Of a stretch of DNA of 64,000 nt, positions 7,105 through 15,247 are shown piece by piece. The stretch is from Sphaerimonospora sp050942215 (lineage in GTDB: Bacteria; Actinomycetota; Actinomycetes; Streptosporangiales; Streptosporangiaceae): the NCBI RefSeq assembly GCF_050942215.1, contig NZ_CP192056.1, positions 806,001 through 870,000 of the forward strand, read 5' to 3'. Both the position numbers and the translations under genes were made by a program. The notes beneath the pieces were generated by a model. That model did no database searches, had not been told where the DNA came from, and saw only the letters and a program-made list of their open reading frames with translations. Positions within the stretch are counted from its first letter, which is position 1; each line of letters begins with the position of its first letter.

Positions 7105-9102
7105 TGTCCTGTCCCGCGACATGCTTGACACATCAGTCCCAGGACATGTTTGATAGGTGCCGTTGTCGGCCGATCTTTCGTGCGTCGTTTGCGGGTGGCG
7201 CACGTCAGGAGGCCGGGATTGGCCCTGGTCGATTTGTCGGTTGTCGAGCAGCGTTATCGGGCGGTTCTGGCGGTGCTCGCCGGTGCGAGCGTGACGGAGA
7301 CCGCCGCGCAATTCGGAGTGTCGCGGCAGACGGTGCATTCCTGGCTGCGCCGGTATCGGGAATCGGGGCTGGCGGGGCTGGCCGACCGTTCCCGCCGTCC
7401 GATGTCCTCGCCGTCGCAGTTATCGCCGGAGGTGGAGGCGGTGGTGTGTGAGCTGCGGCGCGAGCACCCCCGATGGGGCCCGGTCCGCTTGGTGCACGAG
7501 GCCGAACGCCTCGGGGTGCGGCCGGTCCCGTCCCGGATGGGGGTGTATCGGGCGCTGGTGCGGCATGGCCTGATCACCCCGCGGCAGCGGCGCAGACGCC
7601 GGGAGGACTACCTGCGGTGGGAACGGCCGGCACCGATGGACTTGTGGCAGATGGACATCGTCGGCGGGGTGTTCCTGGCCGACGGCACCGAGGCGAAAAT
7701 CGTCACCGGGATCGACGACCATTCCCGCTACTGCGTGATCGCCGCTGTAGTGGCCCGTCCCACCGGGCGGGCGGTATGCCTGGCCTTCGCCCACGCGCTA
7801 CAGACCTTCGGCGTGCCCAATGAGGTGCTCACGGACAATGGCAAGCAGTTCACCGACCGGTTCGGCAAGGGCGGGGAGGTGCTGTTCGACCGGATCTGCC
7901 GGGACAACGGCATCACCCACCGGCTGACCCAGCCCCGCTCGCCGACCACGACCGGGAAGGTGGAGCGCTTCCACCAGACGCTGCGCCGCGAGTTGCTGGA
8001 CGATGCGGTGCCGTTCGCCGACCTGGGATCGGCGCAGGCCGCACTGGACGCCTGGGTCGCCGAGTACAACACCCGCCGACCGCACCAGGCGATGGGGATG
8101 GCCTGCCCGGCCGAGCGATTCACGCCCAAGACCGACCCGCGGGAGGAGTTGCTGCCGCTGCGGCTGCCGGGAGCCCTGAAAGCGGTTAACGGGCAGGTTA
8201 TCGCCCAGCCGCAGCCCGCACCGGCGTCGGATCTCGACACGCCGGCCCGCTCCGAGGACGGGCCAGGGGCCGACGCGCTAGCTGACGAGGTGGCGGCCCG
8301 GGCGTGGTCGGGCGGGCCGGTGGAGTTCGACCGCGTCGTGTCCGCCAGCGGGGACATGTTCGTGGCGGGCCGTCAGTTCTGGCTCGGCCCGGACCGGGCC
8401 GGGGTGACCGTGACGTTCTGGGCCGACACCGACGTCATCCACCTCCTGGTCGCCGGGGTCCGGCTGAAGAGCTTCCGCTCCCACCTGTCCAACGCGGACC
8501 TGGCCAAACTCGCCGCCAACGGGGGACGTGCGGCGGGGCCGGCGCCGCTGCCGTCGGCCGAGCCGGGTACCGCGGTGGAGGTCGACCGGACCGTCAGCCG
8601 ATCGGGCACGGTCAGCCTGGCCGGGCGCGTCGTGCTCGCGGCCGAGATCCTTAACGGCCGTCGCGTCACCGTCCGGATCGAGGAGCACACCCTGATGTTC
8701 TTCGACCCCGAAACCCGGGAGTTGCTGCGCACCCGGCACAACCCGATCAGCTGGGAGCGGCTACGCCACTTGCGGGATGCCCGCCCGGCCGGGCCGCCAC
8801 CCCGCCCGTCGGTCGAGCCGGTCACCGTGCAGCGGGTCGCCAGCAACAGCGGGGTCATCATGGTCGCCGGGCAGAAGGTCGCCCTCGGCCGCATCCACGC
8901 CCGCGCGATCGTGACCGTGCACGTCAGCGACACCACACTGACCATTGAACTGCCCGACGACACCCGCGTGGTCCGCCGCACCACGACCCAGCCCGTCCGC
9001 AGTATCAAAGCGGCCCGGCCCCGCAAGGCCGGTCATGTTTCCTAGAGTGCCCGTCAAGTATGTGGTGGGACAGAACTGTCAATCATGTCGTGGGACTAGA
9101 CA
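7105..9102 (+). mobile_element. IS481-family insertion sequence, complete, with doubled end motifs
   Basis: Left end starts TGTCCTGTCCCGCGACATG and the right end, read inward on the other strand, starts TGTCTAGTCCCACGACATG, an inverted repeat with few mismatches. Each end then repeats a related motif about 30 bp further in (TCAGTCCCAGGACATGTTTG left; TTCTGTCCCACCACATACTT right), so each terminus holds two tandem transposase-site-like units. I see no clear target duplication (CGGGTG left, GTGACG right). The single gene inside is intact. Confidence 0.8.
7219..9045 (+). CDS. IS481-family transposase with triple C-terminal repeat domain
   Basis: A TTG at 7219, preceded by a strong AGGAGG seven bases upstream, starts LALVDLSVVEQRYRAVLAVL. 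An HTH follows (TETAAQFGVSRQTVHSWLRR), then an rve integrase core with WQMDIVGG (Asp), VLTDNGKQF (Asp) and TTGKVERFHQTLRRELLD (Glu), so the DDE triad is present. After residue 365 or so the protein has three copies of a 65-70-residue beta-rich unit, each starting V-x-x-x-R-x-x-S-x-S-G and containing x-x-A-G-x. The units resemble the Mu-transposase C-terminal barrel. Typical IS481 transposases stop after the core or one such domain. At 608 aa the gene looks intact. Confidence 0.9.
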   Translation: MALVDLSVVEQRYRAVLAVLAGASVTETAAQFGVSRQTVHSWLRRYRESGLAGLADRSRRPMSSPSQLSPEVEAVVCELRREHPRWGPVRLVHEAERLGVRPVPSRMGVYRALVRHGLITPRQRRRRREDYLRWERPAPMDLWQMDIVGGVFLADGTEAKIVTGIDDHSRYCVIAAVVARPTGRAVCLAFAHALQTFGVPNEVLTDNGKQFTDRFGKGGEVLFDRICRDNGITHRLTQPRSPTTTGKVERFHQTLRRELLDDAVPFADLGSAQAALDAWVAEYNTRRPHQAMGMACPAERFTPKTDPREELLPLRLPGALKAVNGQVIAQPQPAPASDLDTPARSEDGPGADALADEVAARAWSGGPVEFDRVVSASGDMFVAGRQFWLGPDRAGVTVTFWADTDVIHLLVAGVRLKSFRSHLSNADLAKLAANGGRAAGPAPLPSAEPGTAVEVDRTVSRSGTVSLAGRVVLAAEILNGRRVTVRIEEHTLMFFDPETRELLRTRHNPISWERLRHLRDARPAGPPPRPSVEPVTVQRVASNSGVIMVAGQKVALGRIHARAIVTVHVSDTTLTIELPDDTRVVRRTTTQPVRSIKAARPRKAGHVS

Positions 9103-9181
9103 GTGACGTGGCTGCGACTGAACTTTAAATGCGGCCGCGTAAGCTGTGTCTAATAGGTGCACTATTTTCTCGGAGCCCATT

Positions 9182-10396
9182 TTATCGCATTGCATGTAAG
9201 GCATCTCTTACTGTTGCAAGGCTGGCGAAGTCGGACGCTAAGGCAACAGGCTGCTCGAAGGATGTTAGGAACACATCCTCGACTGCCCTAGTTGCGCCTT
9301 GGCTGAAAGGCGCGGCTGCTAGAGATTCGAGTTGATGACGTACTCCCAATGACGTTGCGTGTCGCGAAGTGTAGATTAATTGACAAGCGCGGGCAACGAT
9401 TACGTCACGGCTATTATGGGGGTGGTCGCGTGCAGCTTCTACGACTCTTGTGATGGCTTGCAGCCATCCTGCTTCAATGACATCCTCTAGGGATATCGGT
9501 GAAGCATGTATTGAGGCCCAGTACTCACTTTCCGCACGCTCGGCGCGGACGTTAGTCATATCCACCCTGAGAGGTTCCACGTTTGTAGGTGCTTGGTTCT
9601 CCCAGTTATATGGGTTCTTTGGGCCGTCGGCACCGCAGATCCACGGCGCGGCTGGATAAGGGAAGTCGTTCAGATCGCTAGGTAGGCTGGCTAGCCATAT
9701 GGACCCAGCGAGTGCTTGTGCTATATCAATTGCCCATCTGGATGCAAGTGAGCCGGCAGCGGAGAGCTTGATGGCTACCACCAATGGCATCCAGCCTTCG
9801 GCCTCGATCAGTTCCGCTTCAAGGGCTTCTGCAACGTGCTCATCTTCTTCGGCATATAGAAAGTCCTCTGTCCACGCCACCTCGTCATTGAAGCGAAAGC
9901 CAAGAAGTGGCGGATTGGAGTTACGAGCAAGGCTGTCGATGGAACGTTCAGTTGCCGTGCTTAAGTGGCCGACAATGCAATTATGTCCGATGGTTACAGA
10001 TTGCTCTGCGGCGAATATACCGCCAAGCGGCAAAGCTACAATGGAGTTCGAGAACATATTATTGGACAATAGCTTATCTGCTTGATTTTGCGAAATTTCT
10101 CCCGTCTTGACTCGTGAAGCATGGATCATAAGTGGCTGCCAAAGGTCATAGACGTCGGCCGTCGGCCCATCGGGCGACCGGACCCAAGTCTCACACGCTG
10201 CAAGCAGTCGGTTGGCACTATCGCTCGGGATTTGGACCCGCAGACCACTTGGCCGAGTCATATAGAAGGGGGAATCAGGGCCCTCGTCATCCTTGGCTGG
10301 GACAACTAAGTTAAAGCTGTGCTTGTTGGGCAGAATCAAGGATGTCGTGATGCATGAGTGCCATGCTTCACGAACCCTGTCGATGGGCGAAGTCAC
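9182..10396 (-). CDS. Hypothetical protein, 404 aa, divergent partner of Shedu-like gene
   Basis: A GTG-started gene with visibly lower GC and codon bias unlike the core genes. The protein is soluble, with a Ser/Ala/Asp-rich sequence. Recognisable stretches are KHSFNLVVPAKDDEGPDSPF near the N-terminus, a central FNDEVAWTEDFLYAEEDEHV, and a helical C-terminal half ending SLATVRDALHAMR. I do not recognise a domain. The 5' end is 28 bp from the divergent DUF4263 gene, and both share the same atypical base composition, so they probably arrived together and may act together. No membrane segment is seen. Confidence 0.65.
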   Translation of the reverse strand: MTSPIDRVREAWHSCITTSLILPNKHSFNLVVPAKDDEGPDSPFYMTRPSGLRVQIPSDSANRLLAACETWVRSPDGPTADVYDLWQPLMIHASRVKTGEISQNQADKLLSNNMFSNSIVALPLGGIFAAEQSVTIGHNCIVGHLSTATERSIDSLARNSNPPLLGFRFNDEVAWTEDFLYAEEDEHVAEALEAELIEAEGWMPLVVAIKLSAAGSLASRWAIDIAQALAGSIWLASLPSDLNDFPYPAAPWICGADGPKNPYNWENQAPTNVEPLRVDMTNVRAERAESEYWASIHASPISLEDVIEAGWLQAITRVVEAARDHPHNSRDVIVARACQLIYTSRHATSLGVRHQLESLAAAPFSQGATRAVEDVFLTSFEQPVALASDFASLATVRDALHAMR

Positions 10397-10424
10397 AATC
10401 CAACGGTAACGGACGATCTATGGC

Positions 10425-11330
10425 ATGATGAGCCCCATGGTCATAGGGGATCTACCGGGTTGGCCTGCCGCGGTGGAGTCTGCCTCAAGATCGACAGAAG
10501 CCGACGTCTACGCACAGGCGCTGTCGGATGAGTGGAGACGACTGGTTTCTGGGGACGCCTTCCACGTGGAGAAGGTCGCGCAAGGCTTCCTGGAGCGTCA
10601 TCCGAGCCTCATACCTGGGTCGAGCGGTCCGACGATGCGCACAGGTTGGACTCCGTGGCCGGCGGCTGTGATTAGGCAGCCGGTTCTGCCCGGGTTGGCC
10701 GAACGTCAGCCGGACTTTATGTGGATCGCAACCGACAGTGCCTACTTGATGCCAATATGCATTGAGATTGAACGGCCGGATAAGAAATGGTTTCGGGATG
10801 ACGGGAACGTGCAGCACTCGGATCTGACTTCCGCCCGTAGTCAGGTGGCTGCTTGGCGCAGCTGGTTCATGGATCCTCATAACGCGGCCCAGTTTGTACA
10901 TATGTACAGAGTCCCCCGTGTCATGGCTGAGAGACTGCTCAGGCCTCATTTTATTGTCATCCATGGGCGGCGCTCAGAGTTCGATAGCAACCCTCGTGTA
11001 CGGAGACTAAGAGCGGGCCTAACTGCAAACTTGAGCGATGAAGTTCTTATGACCTTCGATGCTCTTGGGCCGGATTCTAATGCTTTGAGGTATGGGACGG
11101 TCGAACTAACCCGGGATGGCGTTCTTCGTGCGGTTGCCGCGCCCGCAACCTTCGACTTTCCTGTCGTCAATCCTGAATTCATCTCAAATGTCGATGGCTG
11201 GGATATGGCGATTCGGGCGAGTCTGGATATAAGTGGCGTGCGAAAGAGAGAGCTGCTCGATATATTAGAGGCAATGCAATCGCGCCCTTCCGGAATGCGA
11301 TTTTCCGTAGCGCGACGTCGTACTGAGTAA
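10425..11330 (+). CDS. Shedu-like (DUF4263) PD-(D/E)xK nuclease
   Basis: The 301-aa protein carries the DUF4263 (SduA/Shedu) signature. It starts with a helix with FLERHPSLI, then ERQPDFMWI (the Asp of the nuclease fold, about residue 101), MPICIEIERPDKKWFRDDGN (the E-x-E variant of the ExK motif, about residues 114-133), then LTSARSQVAAWRSWF (conserved Q). The C-terminal part contains LRPHFIVIHGRRSEF. Shedu proteins are anti-phage nucleases in several bacteria. This one stands alone apart from the divergent 404-aa gene, inside AICE cargo. E-x-E in place of ExK occurs in other DUF4263 members. A start at 10437 (ATG) is also possible. Confidence 0.75.
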   Translation: MMSPMVIGDLPGWPAAVESASRSTEADVYAQALSDEWRRLVSGDAFHVEKVAQGFLERHPSLIPGSSGPTMRTGWTPWPAAVIRQPVLPGLAERQPDFMWIATDSAYLMPICIEIERPDKKWFRDDGNVQHSDLTSARSQVAAWRSWFMDPHNAAQFVHMYRVPRVMAERLLRPHFIVIHGRRSEFDSNPRVRRLRAGLTANLSDEVLMTFDALGPDSNALRYGTVELTRDGVLRAVAAPATFDFPVVNPEFISNVDGWDMAIRASLDISGVRKRELLDILEAMQSRPSGMRFSVARRRTE

Positions 11331-11455
11331 GCGATTGCTCGCCAAGGTGGTCTGGTTGGGGATAGCAACTACGTGTAGGGGTGTCAAGGAGACAGGCCAC
11401 AGTTGCTAGCGGCGTTCTCGTGTACGTAGGCGATGTTGGGCGGTAGCGTCGCGGT

Positions 11456-12016
11456 GTGGCTACCAATGAGGAGCAGACTCGCTGGATCGTGCACGGTGAG
11501 CGGTTGATCTATGACAACCGGTGGATCCGGCTGGGCTTGGTCGATGTCGAGATCCCGGATGGTGAGCGGTTCGAGCATCACGCGGTGCATCTGGACCGGG
11601 CTGCTATCGCCGTGGTGGTGGATGAGCAGGATCGAGTGTTGATGATGTGGCGCCACCGGTTCCTGTTCGACCGGTGGGGCTGGGAATTGCCCGGGGGCCT
11701 GATTGAGGCCGGTGAGGACCCCATGCTGACCGCAGCTCGTGAGGTGGAGGAGGAGACCGGGTATCGGGTCAGCGAGATCGAGCCGCTGATCACCTATCAG
11801 CCGATGGCGGGCATGGTCGACTCCGAGCACAACCTGTTCCTTGCCCGGGGTGCGGAGTTCGTCAAGGAGCCGTCGGGGGAGATCAAGGCCGACTTGATCG
11901 AGTGGGTGCCGTGGAAGGAGATCCCGGACATGATCGCCCGGGGTGACATCTGGACCTCGGGGACGCTGGTCGGCTTGTACGCGGCTCGGGATCGGCTCAG
12001 CGCAGGGCGCGGGTAA
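11456..12016 (+). CDS. Nudix hydrolase (ADP-ribose pyrophosphatase-like)
   Basis: A GTG start gives a 186-aa protein with the Nudix box GGLIEAGEDPMLTAAREVEE-ETGY at about residues 80-103, and the Mg-binding REVEEE intact. The N-terminal strands (ERLIYDNRWIRLGLVDVEIP) and the following YQPMAGMVDSEHNLFLA match ADP-ribose pyrophosphatase-type members, which use a Pro about 15 residues after the box. Nudix genes are usual in pSAM2-like AICEs next to the regulator and rep modules. The gene runs 20 bp past the 3' end of a convergent relic. Confidence 0.88.
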   Translation: MATNEEQTRWIVHGERLIYDNRWIRLGLVDVEIPDGERFEHHAVHLDRAAIAVVVDEQDRVLMMWRHRFLFDRWGWELPGGLIEAGEDPMLTAAREVEEETGYRVSEIEPLITYQPMAGMVDSEHNLFLARGAEFVKEPSGEIKADLIEWVPWKEIPDMIARGDIWTSGTLVGLYAARDRLSAGRG

Positions 12017-12441
12017 CCGCTCGGGAGAGTTCGTCGATGCGCTTGCGTTGACGTCGTGAGCCGGTCATGGTCGCGAGTTGCTGCGCGCGCTGGATGTGGG
12101 GCTGGGCCGCTTGCGCTTCGCCGAGGGCGAGCAGGGCGTGTCCCAGGTCGCAGCGGAGCGCGGCTTCGGCGCGGTTGTAGGTGCCGTCCATCCCGGCCAG
12201 TGCTGAGCGCAGGTCCTCGACGGTGCCGGGGTCGCCGAAGCGGACCAGGCAGTTGCCGCGCCAGCGGGCCAGATGGTGGGCGTTGATGGACAGGTAGGGC
12301 ATGTCCGGGTCGCCGTTGCCGTCGGGGAGGAGCGCGGCGGCCTGGTCGAGTGCGGTGCGGCAGGTTGCCTCGTCTCCGAGGATCGCGGCGGCCTCGGCCT
12401 CGGCGGCGAACAGCCACGTGCGCAGTCGGGCCCGCCTGACC
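11997..12441 (-). pseudogene. XRE/TPR-type regulator, C-terminal relic
   Basis: On the minus strand about 148 codons encode helical repeats (FAAEAEAAAILGDEATCRTA, AHHLARWRGNCLVRFGDP, EAALRCDLGHALLALGEAQA, QPHIQRAQQLATMTGSRRQR). They match the TPR-like C-terminal half of the XRE regulators often found in actinobacterial elements. Similarity ends at 12441, exactly where the divergent zinc-ribbon gene starts. The frame stays open to 12965, but only as a shadow of rep. The DNA-binding domain is gone, so this is a deletion relic. The same deletion may have removed transfer genes. Confidence 0.65.
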
Positions 12442-12660
12442 ATGACCTGTCTCGCCCACATCCTCGACGGCCTGCACTGCCCCGGCTGCGGCACCCTCGA
12501 CGCGCTCTGGCTCGACGCTCTGCACGGCATCGTCGAGTGCGCCGAATGCGGCCACAAAGCCCGCGTCCTGGTTGACGGTCCCAGCCTCCTCGACTCCCTC
12601 GACGGGCTCGACAGCCTTGACGCCGTTGACGTGGTCGGCTCGTGTGGGGGTGGCTGGTGA
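12442..12660 (+). CDS. Small zinc-ribbon protein of the rep operon
   Basis: The ATG at 12442 opens a 72-aa frame with two CxxC pairs (LHCPGCGTLDALW and GIVECAECGHKARV), a compact zinc ribbon. It then has an Asp/Leu/Ser-rich tail (LLDSLDGLDSLDAVDVV). Its TGA overlaps the GTG start of rep (GTGA), so the two are translationally coupled. Small zinc-ribbon genes just before repSA are common in AICEs; their role is unknown. The start lies at the deletion junction, so a few N-terminal residues could be changed. Confidence 0.65.
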   Translation: MTCLAHILDGLHCPGCGTLDALWLDALHGIVECAECGHKARVLVDGPSLLDSLDGLDSLDAVDVVGSCGGGW

Positions 12661-14273
12661 TTCACCCGAACGATCGGTCGACGCCTCGGGCGGTGCGGAT
12701 GTCGATGCCGCTCGCCCGGGACGTCGTCGAAGAGATCGCCAAACAGTACGGCGTGTGCATCCGCCCGGTCCCGCTCAAACGCATGGACCTCGTCACCGGA
12801 CAGACCGACGTCGTCGATGTGCCGTGCGGGGCCACGCTGGAAAGCAAGTGCCCGCCGTGCGCCAAACGGAACCGGCAACTCCGGATGGCCCAGTGCCGGG
12901 AGGGCTGGCACCTCGACCAGGAGCCGGTCAACACCCCCAACGAGGCCGACGACTATCAGCGCCACCTCGTCGAGCTGCGGGCCGACGCCCAGGTCTGGCG
13001 CGACCAGACCGAAAAGGCCGGCGACGACACCACCGACCTGGACGCCGCCCTAGCCGACCTTGACGAAGAGATCAACCGGGCAGGCATGCGAGGCAACGTC
13101 CTCGGCCGCACCTCCGGCAAGCGGTCACGGTCCACTCGGCGGCGGCAGGACGCACCGGACCTGCCCAAGCGGCAGATGAGCGCTACCACGCTCGGGCGGA
13201 CCTTCACCAGCCGGGACGGCAAGACCTTCCGCCCGTCGATGTTCCTCACGCTCACGCTCCCGTCGTACGGCAAGGTGCGCGACGGCGTGCCCGTCGATCC
13301 AGCCTCGTACGACTATGCGCGGGCGGCCCGGGATGCGCTGCACTTCTCCAAGCTGGTGGATCGCTTCGTGCAGAACCTCCGCCGCGTGGCGGGCTATGAC
13401 GTGCAGTACTTCGCCACGGTCGAGCCTCAGAAGCGGCTCGCGCCGCATCTGCACATGGCCGTGCGCGGCACCCTGCCACGGGCAGAGCTGCGGCAGATCG
13501 TCGCGGCGACCTACCACCACGTGTGGTGGCCGCTGGTTGACCGGGTCGTCTTCGAGGGTGACCACCTGCCGGTGTGGGCGGATGGGGTCGGCTACCTCGA
13601 CCCGACCACGGGGGAGGTCCTGCCGACCTGGGATCAGGCTCTCGACCAGCTCGACGCCGACGAGGACGCCGAACCCCTGCACGTGCTCCGCTTCGGCGAA
13701 CAGCTCGACGTCCAAGGCGTCCTCGCGGGGTCGCCGGATGCCGATCAGTGCATCCGCTACCTGGCCAAGTACCTCACCAAGAGCATCGGTGACGGCCTCG
13801 ACACCGACAACCCGGCACAGCGCCTGCACGCTGAGCGGCTGCTCGACGCGCTGCGGTTCGAGCCGTGCGCGCCGACGTGCCCGAACTGGCTGCGGTACGG
13901 GATCCAGCCCAAGGACGCCAAGGCGGGCATGGCTCCGGGCCGGTGCAAGGGCAAGGCCCACAAGCCCGAACACCTCGGCTACGCGGGCCGCCGCGTCCTC
14001 GTCTCCCGCAAGTGGTCCAACAAGTCGCTGACCGAGCACAAGCAGGACCGCCGCACCTGGGTCCTGGAAGCCCTCGGCCTGCCCGATCAATCATCTGACC
14101 CGCACCGCTACCTCTGGCGGTCGGTCATGCCGACCGATCCCGACCTGGCCCCGATCGGCGTACGGCTGTTGCGCTCGGTCCACGAACGCCAGCGCTGGCG
14201 CGACCACATGGACCGGCTGAGAGCCGAAGCAGACGGACAAGATCTTTCGGCAACTGAGGGGAGGGCTGCATGA
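12657..14273 (+). CDS. RepSA-type replication initiator of an integrative element
   Basis: The 538-aa protein matches rolling-circle initiators of pSAM2-like elements. It has an N-terminal zinc motif (ESKCPPCAKRNRQLRMAQC), a helical linker, MFLTLTLPSYG, and the HUH metal motif APHLHMAVRG (H264 and H266). The helix CIRYLAKYLTKS carries candidate catalytic Tyr368 and Tyr372. The C-terminal LGYAGRRVLVSRKWSNKSL is typical. GTG 12657 was chosen because it overlaps the upstream stop; GTG 12642 is also in frame. It would nick the element's origin to start plasmid-form replication after excision. Downstream, xis overlaps by ATGA, so rep and xis form one operon. Confidence 0.9.
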   Translation: MIHPNDRSTPRAVRMSMPLARDVVEEIAKQYGVCIRPVPLKRMDLVTGQTDVVDVPCGATLESKCPPCAKRNRQLRMAQCREGWHLDQEPVNTPNEADDYQRHLVELRADAQVWRDQTEKAGDDTTDLDAALADLDEEINRAGMRGNVLGRTSGKRSRSTRRRQDAPDLPKRQMSATTLGRTFTSRDGKTFRPSMFLTLTLPSYGKVRDGVPVDPASYDYARAARDALHFSKLVDRFVQNLRRVAGYDVQYFATVEPQKRLAPHLHMAVRGTLPRAELRQIVAATYHHVWWPLVDRVVFEGDHLPVWADGVGYLDPTTGEVLPTWDQALDQLDADEDAEPLHVLRFGEQLDVQGVLAGSPDADQCIRYLAKYLTKSIGDGLDTDNPAQRLHAERLLDALRFEPCAPTCPNWLRYGIQPKDAKAGMAPGRCKGKAHKPEHLGYAGRRVLVSRKWSNKSLTEHKQDRRTWVLEALGLPDQSSDPHRYLWRSVMPTDPDLAPIGVRLLRSVHERQRWRDHMDRLRAEADGQDLSATEGRAA

Positions 14274-14497
14274 GCAAGACCTCGACAAGGCCACGGGGTG
14301 ACCGCCTGCTCACGGTCGCCGAGGTCGCCGAACGGCTCGGCACGAGCGAACGCTTCCCCCGGCGTCTCATCGAGGAACGTCGGATCACCTTCGTGCGCCT
14401 CGGTAGGAAGGTACGCATTCCCGAATCCGTGCTCGACGAGTTCATAGCGGCCGGACTGGTCCAGCCCATCACTACGCGATCCGGGAGGGCGGCATGA
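14270..14497 (+). CDS. Excisionase (Xis), MerR-like winged HTH
   Basis: The 75-aa protein has the AICE excisionase pattern LLTVAEVAERLGTSERFPRRLIEERRITFVRLGRKVRIPESVLDEF, a single winged-helix DNA-binding unit. It binds attachment sites and directs the integrase toward excision. The ATG overlaps the rep stop, and its own TGA overlaps the integrase ATG (both ATGA), giving the standard rep-xis-int order. The second motif residue after TSER is FP where many relatives have YV/FV, a small oddity in the recognition helix. Intact in length. Confidence 0.9.
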   Translation: MSKTSTRPRGDRLLTVAEVAERLGTSERFPRRLIEERRITFVRLGRKVRIPESVLDEFIAAGLVQPITTRSGRAA

Positions 14498-14905
14498 GCA
14501 AGCGGCGGTTCGGACGTGTGCGCAAGCTGCCCTCGGGACGTTTCCAGGCTCGCTACCCCGGTCCTGACGGTGTCGACCGTCCGGCACGGTCCACCTTCGC
14601 GACCAAGCGGGAAGGGCGCCCAGCTTCGGAGGGCGAACTTCACCCGGATATGGAGCAAGGCAATCAAGGACGCGAAGCTCAGCGGCTTCCACTTCCATGA
14701 TCTCCGTCACACTGGGAACACGTTCGCTTCGCAGTCCGGCGCGACTCTGCGAGAGCTGATGAACCGCATGGGGCACTCGACCACGCGGGCCGCGCTGATC
14801 TATCAGCACACCGCGATGGAACGGGACCGGGCCATCGCCGACGCGCTCGGGAAGCTCGCCGAGGAGGCGCTGAGCAAGCAAGATCCAGACGGATCGGGCA
14901 CGTAA
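14494..14905 (+). pseudogene. AICE tyrosine integrase with large internal deletion and frameshift
   Basis: The first 41 or so codons (MSKRRFGRVRKLPSGRFQAR, then the N-terminal strand to STFATKRE) fuse near 14614 to the last 95 codons in another frame. The second part reads GAQLRRANFTRIWSKAIKDA, GFHFHDLRHTGNTFASQSGA and LIYQHTAMERDRAIADALG. The C-terminal half keeps Arg (HDLRHT), the GH motif (MGHSTT) and the nucleophile Tyr, but the first catalytic Arg and the core-binding domain are lost. Intact relatives are about 370-400 aa. The element therefore cannot excise with its own integrase. Confidence 0.85.
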
Positions 14906-15029
14906 CGGGCACGGAAGATCGACATGACCCCGAAAGCAATCAAGGCCCGGGTCGGGAATCTGTCCCTGACCTGGGCCTTCGGGCTTGGAGCGGGTGACGG
15001 GAATCGAACCCGCGCTATCAGCTTGGGAA
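14779..15029 (+). repeat. 250-bp direct repeat: integrase 3' end plus att (copy 2)
   Basis: Partner of 5762-6011. This copy still joins the complete tRNA-Gly. It contains a CGGGCACG pair just after the integrase stop (about 14895-14916) that resembles the left-end TAAxxGCACG repeats and may be arm-type sites on the right end. Confidence 0.85.
14942..14979. terminator. Terminator-like hairpin between int and tRNA-Gly
   Basis: AAGGCCCGGGTC pairs with GACCTGGGCCTT across a 14-base loop, giving a 12-bp stem. It would serve both the integrase operon (plus) and the tRNA (minus). It is conserved beside the relic right end at 5925-5961. Confidence 0.6.
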
Positions 15030-15059
15030 GCTGATGTTCTGCCATTGAACTACACCCGC
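14986..15059 (-). tRNA. tRNA-Gly (anticodon CCC)
   Basis: On the minus strand the acceptor stem GCGGGTG (5' at 15059) pairs with CACCCGC. The D arm is GTTCAATGGCAGAAC, and the anticodon stem TCAGC/GCTGA holds the loop TTCCCAA (anticodon CCC). The T arm is GGGTTCGATTCCC, the discriminator is T and the CCA is encoded. All cloverleaf elements pair. It reads GGG codons. It is the integration target for the elements to its left, whose att sequence rebuilds the 3' half of the gene. Confidence 0.95.
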
Positions 15060-15247
15060 ATCGGTCGACCGTGGAGCCGACCGCGCTCATACTCTAGCGG
15101 AAACTCGGCGTGCTGCTGCATACCCCGGCCCAGAACGTGGCCGGATCGCCAGACCCGGCCCCGCCGTACGGCCGCTCGCACAGGGGCATGCGACCGGGAG
15201 CACCGGCCGAGTCCTGGACCTGTGCGGGGGCCACTAGCCTTGCTTGC

